Assembly (NCBI RefSeq): GCF_008086165.1 | Contig: NZ_VSKL01000002.1 | Location: 615,777 to 679,776 of the forward strand | Direction of reading: 5' to 3' | DNA from: Algorimicrobium algoritergicola | Lineage (GTDB): Bacteria; Bacteroidota; Bacteroidia; Flavobacteriales; Flavobacteriaceae | DNA length: 64,000 nt | Shown: piece after piece, positions 44,239 to 52,188 of the stretch | Position numbering within the stretch: the stretch's first letter is position 1 | Layout: the number at the start of each line of letters is the position of its first letter | Program-made: the position numbers and the translations under genes | The notes under the pieces: generated by a model | Seen by the model: the letters and a program-made list of their open reading frames with translations, nothing else | Told to the model about the DNA's origin: nothing | Databases searched by the model: none

Positions 44239-44960
44239 AGTTTGTTGGCTAGTTCCAAATCTTCAGGTGTATCAATTTCAACACCTTGAACATCGGTCTC
44301 TACCATTTTTATTTTTTTGCTATACTCTAAATACCGAATACACTCAATTTTTTCTGATGCTTCCAAAGGCAACATCGGTAAGCGGTAAAAATCTAAAAGT
44401 GCTTGACGTCTAAACGCATACACACCTTTATGTTTATAATATGTAACGGCTACATCCTTGTCTCTTGGAAACGGAATCGGACTTCTTGAAAAGTATAAAG
44501 CGAAATTATTATTATCAACAATAACCTTAACGGTATTGGGATTGGCAATCTCGTCCCATTCATGAATATGAACCATTAAAGATGCTAAATCAATTTCTTT
44601 TCGTGGATCATTATTAAAAACAGCAATTAGTTTTTTAAGCGAAGCTACTTCGGTAAAAGGCTCATCACCTTGAACATTAACTACAATATCTACATCGTCC
44701 ATAAACTCGATAGCTTCCGCAATTCTATCGCTTCCACATTCGTGTTCCTTTTTGCTCATAATGGCTTTTCCGCCGTTATTTACAATTTCATTATAAATAA
44801 TTTCACTATCCGTAACCACAAACACATCATCAAATAATTGGGTGTTAACGGTTGCTTCGTAGGTTCGTAAAATCACCGTTTTGCCTGCTAAATCTTGCAT
44901 GAGCTTACCCGGAAATCGGGAAGCTTTGTAACGCGCAGGAATCATGGAAATTATTTTCAT
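44229..44960 (-). CDS. kdsB: 3-deoxy-manno-octulosonate cytidylyltransferase
   Basis: 243 residues, the family length. [20 protein letters not shown] is the nucleotide-binding start; [32 protein letters not shown] and [13 protein letters not shown] follow. It activates Kdo (or 8-amino-Kdo) with CTP for transfer to lipid A. It is the first gene of a five-gene minus-strand run; with a KdnB-like gene close by, its substrate could be the 8-amino sugar, as in Shewanella (inference). Confidence 0.96.
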   Translation of the reverse strand: MKIISMIPARYKASRFPGKLMQDLAGKTVILRTYEATVNTQLFDDVFVVTDSEIIYNEIVNNGGKAIMSKKEHECGSDRIAEAIEFMDDVDIVVNVQGDEPFTEVASLKKLIAVFNNDPRKEIDLASLMVHIHEWDEIANPNTVKVIVDNNNFALYFSRSPIPFPRDKDVAVTYYKHKGVYAFRRQALLDFYRLPMLPLEASEKIECIRYLEYSKKIKMVETDVQGVEIDTPEDLELANKLWK

Positions 44961-45098
44961 GTGTTCTTTTTATAACTTTAATTTGAAACAAGCAACTCAC
45001 TCATAATCATTTCTCTGAATGATAAAACTTTTAGCATGTTTGCTTCATGTAAAAAATAGTAATTAATAGTTTCAAAAATAGGATATTTTAACCTGATT

Positions 45099-45665
45099 TC
45101 AGGGTTTTGAGGTCCTAAACTTTTTAAAAATTTTGAATGATAGCGCTAAAATAACGAGGACTAAAATTAAGGCTAATACCGGTAGTACAAGTGAAATGAT
45201 AGTCATAAAAACGGCCATAACTGTTTCAATAGTAGAAACAATAGGATTTGCAAAACCTGCTGAAGTTGCGGTAGAAGCTAATCGCGTAGCGCTAGATGTG
45301 CTGGCAATTGCTGTTGCGGAACCACCTCCTGCAATAATAGCTAAAGACCATGTTACCACAGGGTTTAAATCTATAGTTGTGGATACCACAATAGCTGTTC
45401 CGGCAATGGCTGCTAAAGGAATGGCTATGGTATCTAATAAATTATCGAAGAAAGGAATATAATAGGCAAATATTTCAAATAACGTTGCCACACCAAAGGT
45501 AATAACAGCTGTTAAACTGCCTAACCACAGCCAGGATGTGTTTAATTCTAAAACATTAAAATACGCTGATAAACTTAAAGCAAATAATGGAACAAAAACT
45601 CGAAAGCCAACAGAAGCGGCTAACCCGACACCCAAAAAGATACTTAATATGGTTTCTAAAGTCAT
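45099..45665 (-). CDS. DUF4126-family membrane protein
   Basis: 188 residues with about five hydrophobic helices rich in Ala, Gly, Thr and Ser (GLAASVGFRVFVPLFALSLS, PLAAIAGTAIVVSTTIDL, IAGGGSATAIASTSSATRLA). The Gly/Ser-rich loop between helices is typical of DUF4126. Function unknown. It starts 11 bases after the helicase stop, so it is probably in the same transcript. Confidence 0.8.
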   Translation of the reverse strand: MTLETILSIFLGVGLAASVGFRVFVPLFALSLSAYFNVLELNTSWLWLGSLTAVITFGVATLFEIFAYYIPFFDNLLDTIAIPLAAIAGTAIVVSTTIDLNPVVTWSLAIIAGGGSATAIASTSSATRLASTATSAGFANPIVSTIETVMAVFMTIISLVLPVLALILVLVILALSFKIFKKFRTSKP

Positions 45666-45676
45666 GGATTGCCGTT

Positions 45677-47101
45677 TTATTCTTGAAAAAATTCGTCTTT
45701 AAAACCAATAAGATACAACTTTTCTTTAGCTCTGGTAATAGCTGTATACAACCAACGTAAGTAGTCTACCGTAATACCATCTGGTAAATAAGGTTGCTCC
45801 ACGAAAACCGTGCTCCACTGTCCACCTTGCGATTTATGACAGGTAATAGCATAGGAAAACTTAACTTGTAAAGCATTGAAAAACTTGTTGTTTTTAACGC
45901 CTAAAAACTTTTTATAACCGCTTGTTTCATGCTCATAATCCTTCATCACTTCTTGATATAAGCGATTGGAATCTTCATAAGGCAAGGACGGTGTTTCTGC
46001 AGAAATTGTATCTAACATTAAAACGGTTTCAAAAGGTGTCATTCGCGGGTAATCTACCATCCGGATTTTTACTTCCGCAAAGCGAAAACCATATAAATCG
46101 ATGATACTAAAAATCTCTAAAATTTCAATAATATCACCATTGGCAATAAATCCGGCATCCGAATTTGGTTTTACCCAATAGTAATTATTTTTAACGACCA
46201 TTAAGTAATCGCCTGCCGATAGTTCATTCTCATTAAAAAGTATCCGATTCCTAATTTGCTCATTATACAAATTAGCACGCTTATTACTTCTCACAATAAA
46301 TGCTGTTTCCTCATTTCCCATATCACTATAGGAATCGTTAATGGCATCCATAATTTCTTGACCATCCGTGAGCCTAACAATATCTTTAAATCCTCTTAAA
46401 TCAAATTGAAACGTGTCTAAAAACGGTTTGTCCATCATTTCACGCAGACTTGTAGCATTTACCAAGATACCAGAATCCTGTTCCTGACGCATAACTTCAT
46501 CCAATTCCATTTTGGTCACCGTTTTGTTATAGGTAAGTTCCAAAATGTTTTCATCCAAAGCGGGACTTAAATCCAGTTTTACCGGTGGTAATTGTGCGGT
46601 ATCTCCAATGAGCAATAATTTACAATTATGACCAGAATACACATAACTCATTAAATCATCTAATAAGGAACTACCATCGGAAAATTTTGAGTCGCTTGGC
46701 GAATCAGGAATCATGGACGCTTCATCCACAATAAAAATGGTGTTTTTATGCTTATTGGGTTGCATGACAAATTTAACGCCGCCTCCCTTTTCTTTTTTAG
46801 GAAAATATATTTTTTTATGAATAGTAAACGCTTCTTTATTGGAATAATTGGAGATTACTTTGGCGGCCCGACCCGTAGGCGCCAGTAAAACGGCACTTTT
46901 TTTAGCCTTCCATAAATTGGACACAACCGTACCAATAATGGTTGTTTTTCCAGTTCCTGCGTATCCCTTAAGCAAATACAAGTCATTTTTCTTCTCTGAA
47001 AAAATAAATTCTGATAATTGCTGTAAAACAATGTCCTGTTTTAGGGTTGGTTGAAACGGAAACTGCTGTTTTACAAGCGAATAAAATTCGTTAGAATTCA
47101 T
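45677..47101 (-). CDS. RecD-like superfamily 1 DNA helicase
   Basis: 474 residues. Walker A GYAGTGKTT (46-54), Walker B IVDEASMIPD, motif III LLIGDTAQLPPV, and C-terminal motifs ITCHKSQGGQW and YTAITRAKEKLYLIGF. It lacks the long N-terminal half of RecD2 and has no RecBC partner here, matching the short AAA_30/UvrD_C_2 helicases common in Bacteroidota. Expected to unwind DNA 5' to 3' in repair; partner unknown. Confidence 0.92.
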   Translation of the reverse strand: MNSNEFYSLVKQQFPFQPTLKQDIVLQQLSEFIFSEKKNDLYLLKGYAGTGKTTIIGTVVSNLWKAKKSAVLLAPTGRAAKVISNYSNKEAFTIHKKIYFPKKEKGGGVKFVMQPNKHKNTIFIVDEASMIPDSPSDSKFSDGSSLLDDLMSYVYSGHNCKLLLIGDTAQLPPVKLDLSPALDENILELTYNKTVTKMELDEVMRQEQDSGILVNATSLREMMDKPFLDTFQFDLRGFKDIVRLTDGQEIMDAINDSYSDMGNEETAFIVRSNKRANLYNEQIRNRILFNENELSAGDYLMVVKNNYYWVKPNSDAGFIANGDIIEILEIFSIIDLYGFRFAEVKIRMVDYPRMTPFETVLMLDTISAETPSLPYEDSNRLYQEVMKDYEHETSGYKKFLGVKNNKFFNALQVKFSYAITCHKSQGGQWSTVFVEQPYLPDGITVDYLRWLYTAITRAKEKLYLIGFKDEFFQE

Positions 47102-47183
47102 TAATAAAGAGGGTTTTTAAAATTTAAGACAAAGATAACAATGATTTTTAGCCTCATTGGCTTTTACGATTAAAAAAAAATTG

Positions 47184-47191
47184 TAGATTTG
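47184..47191 (+). promoter_or_regulatory. Bacteroidota promoter ahead of the rsmD operon
   Basis: TAGATTTG fits TAnnTTTG exactly, 31 bases before the ATG. A TTG at 47157-47159 lies 24 bases upstream, near the expected -33 position. Confidence 0.5.
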
Positions 47192-47222
47192 CGTACAACC
47201 TTAATTCATTTAATTAAAAACT

Positions 47223-47963
47223 ATGTTAACAATAATTCTAATTGTAGTTGCGGTAATCCTTCTAACCATTGGTTTAGTTTGGCTTGTAGATAAATTTATA
47301 CCGTCAAAATTTAAACCTGTACTAATTGTATTACTTTGGGTTCTTATTGGCTTTTTAGGGTATCAAACATTTATGTCTGTTTACAAACCTATCCAATTTA
47401 ACAAAGAAAAAGATAAGCGATACGCACAAGTTATTGAGCGTTTAATTGATATTCGCGATGCGCAATTAGCTCATAGACAAGTAACTGGTGTCTTTGCTCC
47501 TAATTTTGATAATTTAGTAAAATTCATTGATACGGCTAAATATACCATTACACAACGTCGTGATACTTTGGTTTTAGACGAAGAGTTGACAAAACGTTAT
47601 GGTGGTGTTGAAACCATGAAAGAATTAACATTAATAGATACATTAGATTTTGTTTCTGTTAGAGATTCTCTATTTGGAAGTTCTACACGTTATAAAGACA
47701 TGATGAATGTTCCTGTTGGAAAAGAAGGCGTTAAATTTGAAATGAACGCAGGATTTTTAGAAACAGACGATGTTAAAATTCCAGTATTTGAAGCTTTTGT
47801 TAAAAAAGCAGTTGTTTTAGATGACCAAGATCGCGATTTAATCCTTCAAGAAAACGAAGTAATTTCAGTTGATGCTGTGAATGGTGATGCTATTCGCGTT
47901 GGATCTATGACTGAAGTTAAAACAAACGGTAACTGGCCAAAAACTTATGGCGCTAACGAGTAA
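47223..47963 (+). CDS. Membrane-anchored protein of unknown function, first gene of the rsmD operon
   Basis: 246 residues. Two N-terminal transmembrane helices (residues 2-22 and 32-50) are followed by a soluble part beginning with a long helix (RYAQVIERLIDIRDAQLAHR) and then GVFAPNFDNLVKFIDTAKY, a pattern that recalls the long N-terminal helix plus GxFxxxxxxL segment of pseudopilins. No cleavage or methylation signature is present, so this is a resemblance only. The DUF3822 gene overlaps its end by 17 bases. Confidence 0.7.
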   Translation: MLTIILIVVAVILLTIGLVWLVDKFIPSKFKPVLIVLLWVLIGFLGYQTFMSVYKPIQFNKEKDKRYAQVIERLIDIRDAQLAHRQVTGVFAPNFDNLVKFIDTAKYTITQRRDTLVLDEELTKRYGGVETMKELTLIDTLDFVSVRDSLFGSSTRYKDMMNVPVGKEGVKFEMNAGFLETDDVKIPVFEAFVKKAVVLDDQDRDLILQENEVISVDAVNGDAIRVGSMTEVKTNGNWPKTYGANE

Positions 47964-48768
47964 TAACAAACATATTATAAGTAATAAGAACTTGTCCATT
48001 CAAATTAGTTTGAATGGACTTTCTTTTTGTGTTTTGAATACAGAAAGTAATACCGTTGTGTTTTTAAAAGAAATTTCTACCGAAAAAAGAGAAACGCCTT
48101 ATAAAATCCTCGATTTATTAATTGAAGCTTTTGAAACCGAAAAAGCACTTCAAACCTCATTTAATGATATTCAGGTTATTCATGAAAATGAATTAGCAAC
48201 ATTAGTTCCCGAATTTCTATTTCAAGAAGAAAATTTGGCCGATTATTTAAAATTCAACTCTAAAATATTACGATCTGATTTTATTAGTTTTGATAAAATA
48301 GATTTGAATAAAAGCGTGAATGTTTATGTGCCTTATGTAAACATCAACAATTATATTTATGAGCAGTTTGGTGCGTTTTCATATAAACATTTTTCGACCA
48401 TTTTAATCCAACAAATTTTAGAGCAAGAACAAGCAGAAACAGATACCAAAATGTATGTGCATGTTCAAAATACACATTTTGAAATTGTGGTTGTAAAACA
48501 AGGTAAGCTCCTACTCTACAACAGTTTTGAATACGTTACCAAAGAAGATTTTATTTACTATGTTCTATTTACGGCTGAACAATTACAACTCAATCCAGAC
48601 ACCTTAATTCTCCTATTTTTAGGAAACGTTACAGACAATGATGCGTTGCATACTATAGCTTACAAATACATCAGACATATTCGTTTTGCCAAGCGAAACG
48701 ACACTTTTAAATATTTAGAAAAACCGAAAAGCAATCATGCTTTTTTCACATTAATCCACAGTTTATAA
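47947..48768 (+). CDS. DUF3822-family protein
   Basis: 273 residues, soluble. The layout of two alpha/beta halves, each opening with a strand pair (LSIQISLNGLSFCVLNTESN and MYVHVQNTHFEIVVVKQGKL), suggests an actin/RNase H-type fold like PilM or GspL, though the ATP loops are not clear. DUF3822 proteins are usually found next to rsmD in flavobacteria, as here. Overlaps the upstream gene by 17 bases and shares one base with the rsmD start, so all three are tightly coupled. Confidence 0.78.
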   Translation: MALTSNNKHIISNKNLSIQISLNGLSFCVLNTESNTVVFLKEISTEKRETPYKILDLLIEAFETEKALQTSFNDIQVIHENELATLVPEFLFQEENLADYLKFNSKILRSDFISFDKIDLNKSVNVYVPYVNINNYIYEQFGAFSYKHFSTILIQQILEQEQAETDTKMYVHVQNTHFEIVVVKQGKLLLYNSFEYVTKEDFIYYVLFTAEQLQLNPDTLILLFLGNVTDNDALHTIAYKYIRHIRFAKRNDTFKYLEKPKSNHAFFTLIHSL

Positions 48769-49322
48769 TGCGCATTGTATCAGGTCAATTTAAAGGCCGA
48801 AGAATTACAGCTCCTAAAAAATTACCCGTTCGTCCAACCACTGATATGGCGAAAGAAGCTTTGTTTAATATTTTAAACAACCTGTATTATTTTGATTCCG
48901 TTTCCGTGTTGGATTTGTTTTCAGGAACCGGAAATATCAGTTACGAATTTGCGTCTCGAGGCACAGAACACATTACAGCGGTTGATGAAAATTTTAATTG
49001 TATTAAATTTATAAATGAGACAGCAGATGGTTTTGACATGAATATAAACACCATTAAAAGCGATGTGTTTAAATATTTAGAAAAAGCCAAAACGCCATTC
49101 ACCATCATTTTTGCCGATCCACCTTATGATTTTCCTTTAGAAGAATTCAGCAAAATTCCAGACTTGGTATTTAAAAACAATTTGTTAGAATCCAATGGTG
49201 TGCTCATTGTAGAACACTCCAAACACACCAAACTTTCTGAATTAGAACATTACAGTCATTCCAAAAGTTATGGTGGCAATATGTTTAGCTTTTTTCAAAT
49301 AGCGTCTGATGAGGAAGAATAA
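48768..49322 (+). CDS. rsmD: 16S rRNA (guanine966-N2)-methyltransferase RsmD
   Basis: 184 residues. IVSGQFKGRRITAPKKLPVR and RPTTDMAKEALFNIL open the family; the SAM loop DLFSGTGNISYE and the catalytic DPPYDFP follow. It methylates G966 of 16S rRNA in the assembled small subunit. The ATG shares its A with the previous stop (TAATG). Confidence 0.95.
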   Translation: MRIVSGQFKGRRITAPKKLPVRPTTDMAKEALFNILNNLYYFDSVSVLDLFSGTGNISYEFASRGTEHITAVDENFNCIKFINETADGFDMNINTIKSDVFKYLEKAKTPFTIIFADPPYDFPLEEFSKIPDLVFKNNLLESNGVLIVEHSKHTKLSELEHYSHSKSYGGNMFSFFQIASDEEE

Positions 49323-49360
49323 CAGATAAAACAGGCTAAATCAAACAGCATATTAAAACA

Positions 49361-49385
49361 AAGCTCCTTGAAAATCAAGGAGCTT
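49361..49385. terminator. Bidirectional terminator between rsmD and rnpB
   Basis: AAGCTCCTTGA / TCAAGGAGCTT, an 11-bp perfect stem with a 3-base loop. On the minus strand it lies eight bases past the 3' end of rnpB and is followed by TTTGTTTTAA. Confidence 0.8.
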
Positions 49386-49393
49386 GTTTATAT

Positions 49394-49707
49394 AAGTAAA
49401 TCTATAAGCCGAATTCTGTACTCTTCAATTAAAAATTAAAAAGCCCTTATCATTTATCTGGATGCATTGTTGCCAATACATTCTAGCTGCCTACCCTCCA
49501 ACAATCGCACGTGCCGCGCTCAAACGTTGGTATACATGACATTGCACCACATAGAGTTTACCTGGTTTCACTACAGCATGACCTGTACATACTTTCTGTT
49601 GCACTTTTCCTAACCTCACGGCTGGTGGCTGTTAGCCACTATGTTTGCACTCTGGTGTTCGGACTTTCCTTCCCGAAATAAATTCGGAACGATAAGGCGA
49701 TTTACTT
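49394..49707 (-). ncRNA. rnpB: RNase P RNA, bacterial class A
   Basis: Read on the minus strand, the 314-base RNA has the universal landmarks in order: GGAAGGAAAGTCCGAACACC (P3-P4 5' side, CR I), AACAGAAAGTATG, GTGAAACCAGGTAAACTC (P8-P9 region), GGGTAGGCAGCTAGAATG and the 3' ACAGAATTCGGCTTATAG (CR V). The ends AAGTAAATC and GATTTACTT pair as P1 and set the limits. The RNA is the catalytic part of the ribozyme that removes 5' leaders from pre-tRNA. A TAATTTTG promoter box lies six bases upstream and a terminator eight bases downstream. Confidence 0.96.
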
Positions 49708-49712
49708 GGGTG

Positions 49713-49720
49713 CAAAATTA
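49713..49720 (-). promoter_or_regulatory. Bacteroidota -7 promoter box of rnpB
   Basis: TAATTTTG on the minus strand matches TAnnTTTG exactly and ends 6 bases before the 5' end predicted from the P1 pairing, which is the expected distance. Confidence 0.65.
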
Positions 49721-49860
49721 CGATAAAGTCCTTTAGGTTTCTAAATGAAGATGCGTTTTATTTTAAAAGTTTGCTTGACGTTTATTAATAGCAGCGTTGC
49801 GTTTTTGAAACCATAAATTGCAAAGCGCAGTTTATCCATTTTTATTTGTTATATCCGCAT

Positions 49861-49870
49861 GTTGGCACAC
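49861..49870. repeat. Boundary repeat of gene block III
   Basis: GTTGGCACAC is the perfect inverted match of GTGTGCCAAC at 50522-50531, on the far side of the gene between them. It lies 4 bases past that gene's stop. The preceding GTTATATCCGCAT resembles the arm of a junction element. The remaining bases 49721-49860 show no further feature. Confidence 0.6.
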
Positions 49871-49874
49871 GTAT

Positions 49875-50498
49875 TTATTTTCCAGTTCTATAATCAGTAT
49901 TTGCAAATTCAAAATCGGAAAAGTCTTTAAAGAGTAAAATCCGTTTTTCTTTAGTCAAATAGTTTTTTATTATTTCATAATTACCTTTCGGAAAGCTAAT
50001 TCGGTCGCCTTTTGTCAAATAAGTATTTCCACCAAATTCGCACTCACATAATTTTCCACGAACTGCTGTTGCGTAAACGGTTACTTTTTCTTTGTATCCA
50101 TCTTTCCATTCCTTTTTGATTACTTGGATTTTCTGTCTGTTATTTTTAACTAATTCACGCAATTCAGTCAGATATTCAGTATAATTTTCAGGGAATTTGA
50201 ATTCAGTTGCAGTTGTCATTGTGTAGGGATAAGAAACTTTTCCTAAACAACAAGATTCCAATTGTTCACTTCCATAAAATTCGTGTAAAAAGAGAGAATA
50301 AATTTTCGGTTCTTTATATTCATCAACTTTTTCATATTTCTCTAATTCCGCAATCCAATAATAAATAAAAGTTCCGTGAGAATCTTTATTCCTGTCCATT
50401 TCAAAAGTCAGAATTACGAACTCTTTTTCAGTCAGATTTTGAGTAAATCCGCTGAATGAAATTAGAAGAAGAAATATTATATTTATCGTATTTTTCAA
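49875..50498 (-). CDS. Secreted protein of unknown function (gene block III)
   Basis: 207 residues with a signal peptide (INIIFLLLISFSGFTQ). The mature part has a Cys pair in ESCCLG and another Cys pair in GKLCECEFGG, so disulfides are possible, and a strand-helix layout without catalytic motifs. I do not recognise it. The gene is alone, ends four bases from a boundary repeat, and begins 23 bases from the matched one. Codon use is more A/T-rich than the neighbouring core genes, fitting transfer. Confidence 0.7.
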   Translation of the reverse strand: MKNTINIIFLLLISFSGFTQNLTEKEFVILTFEMDRNKDSHGTFIYYWIAELEKYEKVDEYKEPKIYSLFLHEFYGSEQLESCCLGKVSYPYTMTTATEFKFPENYTEYLTELRELVKNNRQKIQVIKKEWKDGYKEKVTVYATAVRGKLCECEFGGNTYLTKGDRISFPKGNYEIIKNYLTKEKRILLFKDFSDFEFANTDYRTGK

Positions 50499-50521
50499 TT
50501 TGAGAACGGTTTTTTTTATAT

Positions 50522-50659
50522 GTGTGCCAACGTTGTTGTATAAGATTAGTTGCGTGGTTAGGCAACGAATTTAGCAAATACAAACCGAATAGAAAATCCG
50601 CGAGGATTTTCGTAAGTAGGCTCGTACCAAGCAATTAATTTTATACGTTGTTGTAGCCA
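50522..50659 (-). repeat. Junction element B: imperfect palindrome between gene blocks III and IV
   Basis: Arms GTGTGCCAAC...GTATAAGATTAGTTGCGTGG and, inverted, TGGCTACAAC...GTATAAAATTAATTGCTTGG match at 17 of the last 20 positions. The centre is a perfect hairpin, GAAAATCC-GCGA-GGATTTTC (50592-50611), with a GNRA-type loop. Read on the minus strand it lines up with element A (CCTACTTACGAA, TATTTGCTAAATT, ACTAATC-TATACA). The outer ten bases of each arm exactly match the far end of the block on that side: 49861 and 51831. Confidence 0.7.
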
Positions 50660-50660
50660 G

Positions 50661-51827
50661 TTATTTTTTCATTTTTATTATTCGATTACTGAACAAATTT
50701 TCGTCTAATGCTCTTATCCTGTAAAATATCTCTAAATCATTTTCAGTCAGTTTTGATATTGTTATAAGTCTGGTTGATTTTTCTTCATCGATTAACTCAA
50801 TAAATTTGCCTGATTTGTCTAATTTCCAGCTACCATTCAGTTTTAATTTTTTATCCGAGTTTACGGAATCTTTAGTAAGAGTTCCTGATTTTAATAGACT
50901 GAATTTTTTATTTTCATCAAAGATAATTTCAAATTTTTGGTTTGTTAAAGTGTCTGAACCGAACATTGGGTCAAATGGAATTGGATTATTAATTGCGTGC
51001 CAATTACCTATCAATTTTGATTCAAGTAATGTTAATTGGGTATTATTTAAAAAATTGGTATTAGAGAGTTTAATATTACTTAATTTAGGTTTTTTAGTGA
51101 AATTTGAATGTTCAAATGTATTTCCGATTAATGTGTCATTATTTATTCCATAAAAATGGTAGACTCTTTTTTCTGGTCTAACCAAATCATTATAGATTAG
51201 GAAAAGGTGGTTTTTATATAAATCCGTTTTCCAATTTCCCCAATTATTATATCCATAATCTTCATTAATTTGTATGATTCTTAATTCGTTATCATTCAAT
51301 AATTGCAATTCAGTTCCGTAATTATAGGAATTAATATCTGCATTAATAGTCCAATTAGTATTCTCTAAAAATCTATCTTTTAATTTTTGAGAATCAGTCA
51401 AATGTGACTCATTTAACTTCTCAAAAAATATTTCTTTTGTTGATGTTTTACTGATTTTCTCTTTGAATACTATAAGATTCTCTGATACATAACCTTTAAT
51501 TATACCTTTATCAAAAGTTATTTTTAGTTTCCCTCTTTTAATTGTGTATTTGCATTTTAGTTGTTTCTCTCCAATTCCTTTAATAATAACATAATTATCG
51601 TCCAAGAAATCTAATAACAAGTATGATTCGTGATAATAAAAACTTGTTTGGATAGAATCAAGTTTTACCATTTTAATTTCTTCTCCAGATAAGTCAACTA
51701 CTTCTTTATTTTTCTGTGTTTCTTTTACATACGAAGAAATCCAAATGTCATCGTTTATTTGAGCAAAGGATTGTTGAATTGTCAGGATTAAAAATCCTAA
51801 TAATAGATATTGTTTAGGTCTTGTCAT
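50661..51827 (-). CDS. Secreted protein of unknown function with lipocalin-like repeats (gene block IV)
   Basis: 388 residues with a signal peptide (YLLLGFLILTIQQSFAQ). Three similar beta-rich stretches contain a Trp early and a strand pattern (NTNWTINADINSYNYGTELQ; LIGNWHAINNPIPFD; LNGSWKLDKSGKFIELID), like the lipocalin-type domains used in small secreted Bacteroidota proteins. No catalytic motif. The stop abuts element B with one base between, and the ATG is three bases from the matching repeat at 51831, so this gene fills its block exactly. Confidence 0.72.
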   Translation of the reverse strand: MTRPKQYLLLGFLILTIQQSFAQINDDIWISSYVKETQKNKEVVDLSGEEIKMVKLDSIQTSFYYHESYLLLDFLDDNYVIIKGIGEKQLKCKYTIKRGKLKITFDKGIIKGYVSENLIVFKEKISKTSTKEIFFEKLNESHLTDSQKLKDRFLENTNWTINADINSYNYGTELQLLNDNELRIIQINEDYGYNNWGNWKTDLYKNHLFLIYNDLVRPEKRVYHFYGINNDTLIGNTFEHSNFTKKPKLSNIKLSNTNFLNNTQLTLLESKLIGNWHAINNPIPFDPMFGSDTLTNQKFEIIFDENKKFSLLKSGTLTKDSVNSDKKLKLNGSWKLDKSGKFIELIDEEKSTRLITISKLTENDLEIFYRIRALDENLFSNRIIKMKK

Positions 51828-51830
51828 AAT

Positions 51831-51851
51831 TGGCTACAACTCGTTATATAG
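51831..51851. repeat. Boundary repeat of gene block IV
   Basis: TGGCTACAAC is the perfect inverted match of GTTGTAGCCA at 50650-50659. TCGTTATATAG continues it, resembling the left arm of a junction element; no complete element follows in 51852-52188. Confidence 0.6.
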
Positions 51852-52150
51852 TAACTTTTATCACTTATATCCGGTAAATAGGTCAGGATATCCTACGTTT
51901 TAAGTTACTGTTATCCCGTAAATATAATTTATTTTTTTTAGAATAAAATCTTAATGATGCCAATTGCCATTGTTACTAAACGAGTCCTTTTTTAAATATT
52001 ACGTTTTCTGAAATTTCAGAATAAAACCTAGTTAACCTGTTTTTCCACAAAGTAAATACCTCTCAAAAGTTTATTACTGTTAATAACTCCTATTAAATTA
52101 ACAAGACTTTGATGTGATTTACCAGTGGATTTTTTAACTTTGTTTTACCG

Positions 52151-52158
52151 TAGGTTTG
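52151..52158 (+). promoter_or_regulatory. Bacteroidota -7 promoter box for dnaX
   Basis: TAGGTTTG fits TAnnTTTG exactly, 30 bases before the ATG. A second match, TAACTTTG (52135-52142), lies just upstream with a TTTG 25 bases before it, so either could be used. Confidence 0.45.
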
Positions 52159-52188
52159 CACCTAAAATAAGCAAACCCAATCGTATCC

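Noticed and set aside
50522..50659. Element B read as an integron attC site
   Set aside because: It has the attC-like size and central folding but its arm ends do not match the GTTRRRY/RYYYAAC boxes, and no integron integrase is in the window; kept as an unassigned family instead.
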